From contig NZ_ML214297.1 in assembly GCF_004698125.1 (NCBI RefSeq), positions 2,020,891-2,084,890 on the forward strand: a stretch of 64,000 nucleotides of DNA. The letters run 5' to 3'. Under the pieces are notes generated by a model. It was not told the origin of the DNA. It was given only the letters and a program-made list of their open reading frames with translations, and made no database searches. This document shows, piece by piece, positions 61,943 through 64,000 of this stretch; positions within the stretch are counted from its first letter, which is position 1; every line of letters begins with the position of its first letter. Origin of the DNA: Halosimplex halophilum. GTDB taxonomy: Archaea > Halobacteriota > Halobacteria > Halobacteriales > Haloarculaceae. The position numbers were made by a program, and so were the translations under genes.

Positions 61943-63409
61943 ATGCGACCGACCCTCAAGCGACGGATCGGTGCGGCGCTGGGCGGGCAGTTCGCCCACG
62001 CCGTCTATCAGGTGGTGGTCCTCCTGGTCGCGCCGGACCTGTGGCCGGTGCTCGGCGGACTGGGCGTTCTCGCGGCCGCGGGGGGACTCGCCTCCGCCTA
62101 TCGCTCGATCGGCCGGGCGCTCGACGACCGCGAGCGCGAGCGCCGGCGCCTCCAGACGGCGCTGACCGAGGCCGAGCGCGAGCGCGACGACCTCCGCGAG
62201 CGGCTGGACGACGCGAAGGCGGACCTGGCGGACCTCCGGGCCGAGCGCGACGCCCGCCCGGCGACACCGCCGGTGGCGACGCCCGACGGCGGGATCCAGG
62301 CGGCCGACGACGGCGGGCCCGTCGACTACGACGGCAGCGTCCGGGCGGTCGAGACGGCGCTGGACGCCTTCGGCGACGGCGACCTGACCCGGCGGCTCGA
62401 CGCCGGGGACGACTCGGAAGCGCTCGCCGCGCTCGCGGCGGAGTTCAACGAGATGGCCGCGACCTTCGAGCAGACGTTCGACGCCGCGGCGGGGTTCAGC
62501 GACGAGGTCGTCGGCTCCTCCGAGCAGGTGACGACGGCGACCGAGGCCGTCACCGACTCCAGCGAGACGGTCGCCCGCCGGGTCCAGGAGATCGCCGACG
62601 TGTTCCACGAGCAACACCAGCAGATCACCCAGATCTCCGACGAGATGTCCGACATGTCCGCGACCATCGAGGAGATCGCCGCCTCCTCCGACGAGGTCAA
62701 GGAGATGGCCGACAGGACCGAACGCTCGACCGTCGAGGGCATCGAAGCCGGCCGCTCGGCGCGGGACACCATGGACGAGGCCCAGGACCAGATCGAGGGC
62801 GTCGTCGAGACGGTGACCGAACTCGACGAGCGGATGGACGAGGTCGGTCAGATCGTCGACCTCATCGACGACATCGCCGAGCAGACGAACATCCTCGCGC
62901 TGAACGCCTCCATCGAGGCCGCCCACGCCTCGGCGGGCGCGAACGACAACGGCTTCGGCGTCGTCGCCGACGAGGTCAAGAGCCTCGCCGAGGAGACCAA
63001 GGACGCCACCAACGAGATCGAGGGGCTCATCGGCGAGATCCAGGACCAGACCGACGAGACCGTCGAGGAGATCACCGAGATGCAGTCGACCGTCGACGAG
63101 GGCAAGGAGACCGTCGGCGAGGGGCTGGACGCCCTGGAGTCGATCCTCGAACACGTCCAAGAGACCGCCTCGGGCGTCACCGAGATATCCGACGCCACCG
63201 ACGACCAGGCCGCCTCCTCCGAGGAGGTCGCCGCCATCGCCGACGAGGCCGCCGAGACCAGCAAGGAGAACGTCGAGGAGGCCGAGCAGGTCGCCGCCAT
63301 CGCCGAGGAGCAGAACCTCGCGCTCTCGGAGATGTACGTCAACGCGAAGATGCTCACGATGCGCGCCGAGCAGCTCTCGGCGCTGTTCGAGCGCTACGAG
63401 ACCGAGTGA
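61943..63409 (+). CDS. Methyl-accepting chemotaxis transducer without an extracellular sensor
   Basis: 488 residues. The N-terminus has one or two hydrophobic segments (about 18-52: VYQVVVLLVAPDLWPVLGGLGVLAAAGGLA) with almost no loop, then a coiled coil (about 55-95), a HAMP-like piece (VETALDAFGDGDLTRRL...LAAEFNEMAATFE, about 130-175) and a long signalling domain. The CheA/CheW-binding tip EQTNILALNASIEAAHA is at about 312-328, flanked by EEIAASSDEV and Glu/Gln-rich methylation helices. There is no periplasmic or PAS domain, so it would sense something inside the membrane or cytosol, or serve a partner protein. Confidence 0.92.
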   Translation: MRPTLKRRIGAALGGQFAHAVYQVVVLLVAPDLWPVLGGLGVLAAAGGLASAYRSIGRALDDRERERRRLQTALTEAERERDDLRERLDDAKADLADLRAERDARPATPPVATPDGGIQAADDGGPVDYDGSVRAVETALDAFGDGDLTRRLDAGDDSEALAALAAEFNEMAATFEQTFDAAAGFSDEVVGSSEQVTTATEAVTDSSETVARRVQEIADVFHEQHQQITQISDEMSDMSATIEEIAASSDEVKEMADRTERSTVEGIEAGRSARDTMDEAQDQIEGVVETVTELDERMDEVGQIVDLIDDIAEQTNILALNASIEAAHASAGANDNGFGVVADEVKSLAEETKDATNEIEGLIGEIQDQTDETVEEITEMQSTVDEGKETVGEGLDALESILEHVQETASGVTEISDATDDQAASSEEVAAIADEAAETSKENVEEAEQVAAIAEEQNLALSEMYVNAKMLTMRAEQLSALFERYETE

Positions 63410-63450
63410 TCGGCGCCGTCGCGACCCTCGCGTCCATCCTGCCGCTCGCG

Positions 63451-63460
63451 ACGCCTTTAA
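63451..63460 (+). promoter_or_regulatory. TATA-like box of the M24 peptidase gene
   Basis: ACGCCTTTAA, about 28 nt before the ATG at 63486. Confidence 0.6.
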
Positions 63461-63485
63461 CTCCCGCAGCCGAGCAGTACCGACC

Positions 63486-64000
63486 ATGTCCCACACCGAC
63501 GCGGTCCGCGAGCGGCTCGACGCGTATCTCGCCGACAACGACCTTGAAGCCGTCTGGTTCGCCCGACCCCCTTCCTTCGCGTGGCTGACCGGCGGGAACA
63601 ACGTCGTCGACCGCGCCGCCGATATCGGGGTCGCCGCCGCCGGCTACGACGGCGACGGCCTCACCGTCGTCACCGACAACATCGAGGCGGAGCGACTGGT
63701 CGACGAGGAACTCCCCGACGACGCGACCGTCGAGACCGTCCAGTGGTACGAGGCCGACCTCGCCGAGGCGGTCGCGGCGTTCAGCCCGACGCCGGCGGCC
63801 GCCGACTTCGACGTGCCCGGCTTCGAATCGGTCGACCCGACCGACCTCCGCCAGCCGCTGACCGACGCCGACGTCGAGCGGTTCCGGTCGCTGGGCGCCG
63901 ACGCCGCCGAGGTGGTCGAAAGCGTCGTCCGCGAGGCGAGCGCCGACGACGAGGAACGGGAGGTGGGCGGCCGCCTGCGCGACCGGCTGTTCGCCCGCGG
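63486..64000 (+). CDS. M24 family Xaa-Pro peptidase, 3' end cut off
   Basis: The first 171 residues are in the window: MSHTDAVRERLDAYLADN, then EAVWFARPPSFAWLTGGNNVVDR, the creatinase/prolidase-type N-terminal domain, then DADVERFRSLGADAAEVVESVVREAS, the helix linking it to the pita-bread catalytic domain, which lies beyond the right edge. The metal ligands cannot be seen, so activity is not shown here. Haloarchaea commonly encode such Xaa-Pro aminopeptidase-like proteins. Confidence 0.85.
   Translation, partial: MSHTDAVRERLDAYLADNDLEAVWFARPPSFAWLTGGNNVVDRAADIGVAAAGYDGDGLTVVTDNIEAERLVDEELPDDATVETVQWYEADLAEAVAAFSPTPAAADFDVPGFESVDPTDLRQPLTDADVERFRSLGADAAEVVESVVREASADDEEREVGGRLRDRLFAR

Overview
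The window comes from a haloarchaeon (class Halobacteria). Base composition is very GC-rich, predicted proteins are rich in Asp and Glu, many genes look leaderless with a TATA-like box about 28 nt before the start codon, exported proteins carry twin-arginine signals, and there are archaeal marker families (FttA/aCPSF1, archaeal ProRS, HalX response regulator, DUF371, UPF0201). A family-level guess would be Haloarculaceae, but the sequence here does not prove it. Both ends cut a gene: a UPF0201 gene on the left and an M24 peptidase gene on the right.

Layout. 0-11 kb is mixed housekeeping: HAD phosphatase, a membrane cytochrome b-type molybdopterin oxidoreductase, a CBS-MaoC fusion, a PQQ-propeller lipoprotein, a long coiled-coil protein, a GH2 glycosidase, a 53-residue Cys-rich protein, DUF371, a methyltransferase and endonuclease III. 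11-34.7 kb is a surface-glycan region: an operon of GT4 transferase, multi-pass membrane protein and DUF1616 protein; a flippase; two AlkP-superfamily enzymes; three Tat-exported beta-helix proteins; UDP-sugar dehydrogenase with a DUF354 protein; a second GT4; and a set made of a QueC-like PP-loop enzyme, an ATP-grasp ligase and a FemAB-like GNAT. 35-43 kb returns to housekeeping: aldo/keto reductase, HalX regulator, DsbB, FttA, a hypothetical protein, an orphan pyruvate dehydrogenase E1-alpha and ProRS. 43.4-52.1 kb is a type IV pilus-like locus (ATPase, double TadC/GspF membrane protein, four single-anchor surface proteins). 52-57 kb holds a small DUF, an SDR, a membrane-anchored DHH phosphoesterase, a Gfo/Idh/MocA oxidoreductase, a 64-residue membrane protein and MscS. 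57.6-61.7 kb is a compact trpDFEG operon, diverging from a sensor-less chemotaxis transducer, then the M24 peptidase.

How the genes fit together. The glycan region reads as a pathway: nucleotide-sugar oxidation, glycosyl transfer, flipping by a Wzx-type protein, and secreted beta-helix proteins and membrane or cytosolic AlkP enzymes that modify or cut the product. The PP-loop, ATP-grasp, FemAB and AlkP genes suggest that amino-acid or amide groups are added to the glycan or its lipid carrier; this is the best candidate for an undescribed pathway here, and it is inference. The pilus-like locus shares no obvious pilin with known archaella and may be a distinct haloarchaeal secretion or adhesion machine.

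Non-coding highlights. A structured repeat of about 118 nt occurs twice, in opposite orientation (near 2.5 kb and 57.5 kb), with an invariant hairpin and a compensatory base change in a flanking stem. There is a palindrome in the trp promoter, and there are strong inverted repeats in the probable mRNA leaders of proS and the FttA gene. I saw no tRNA, rRNA, CRISPR array, transposase or integrase. Family names were assigned by reading motifs, not by database search.
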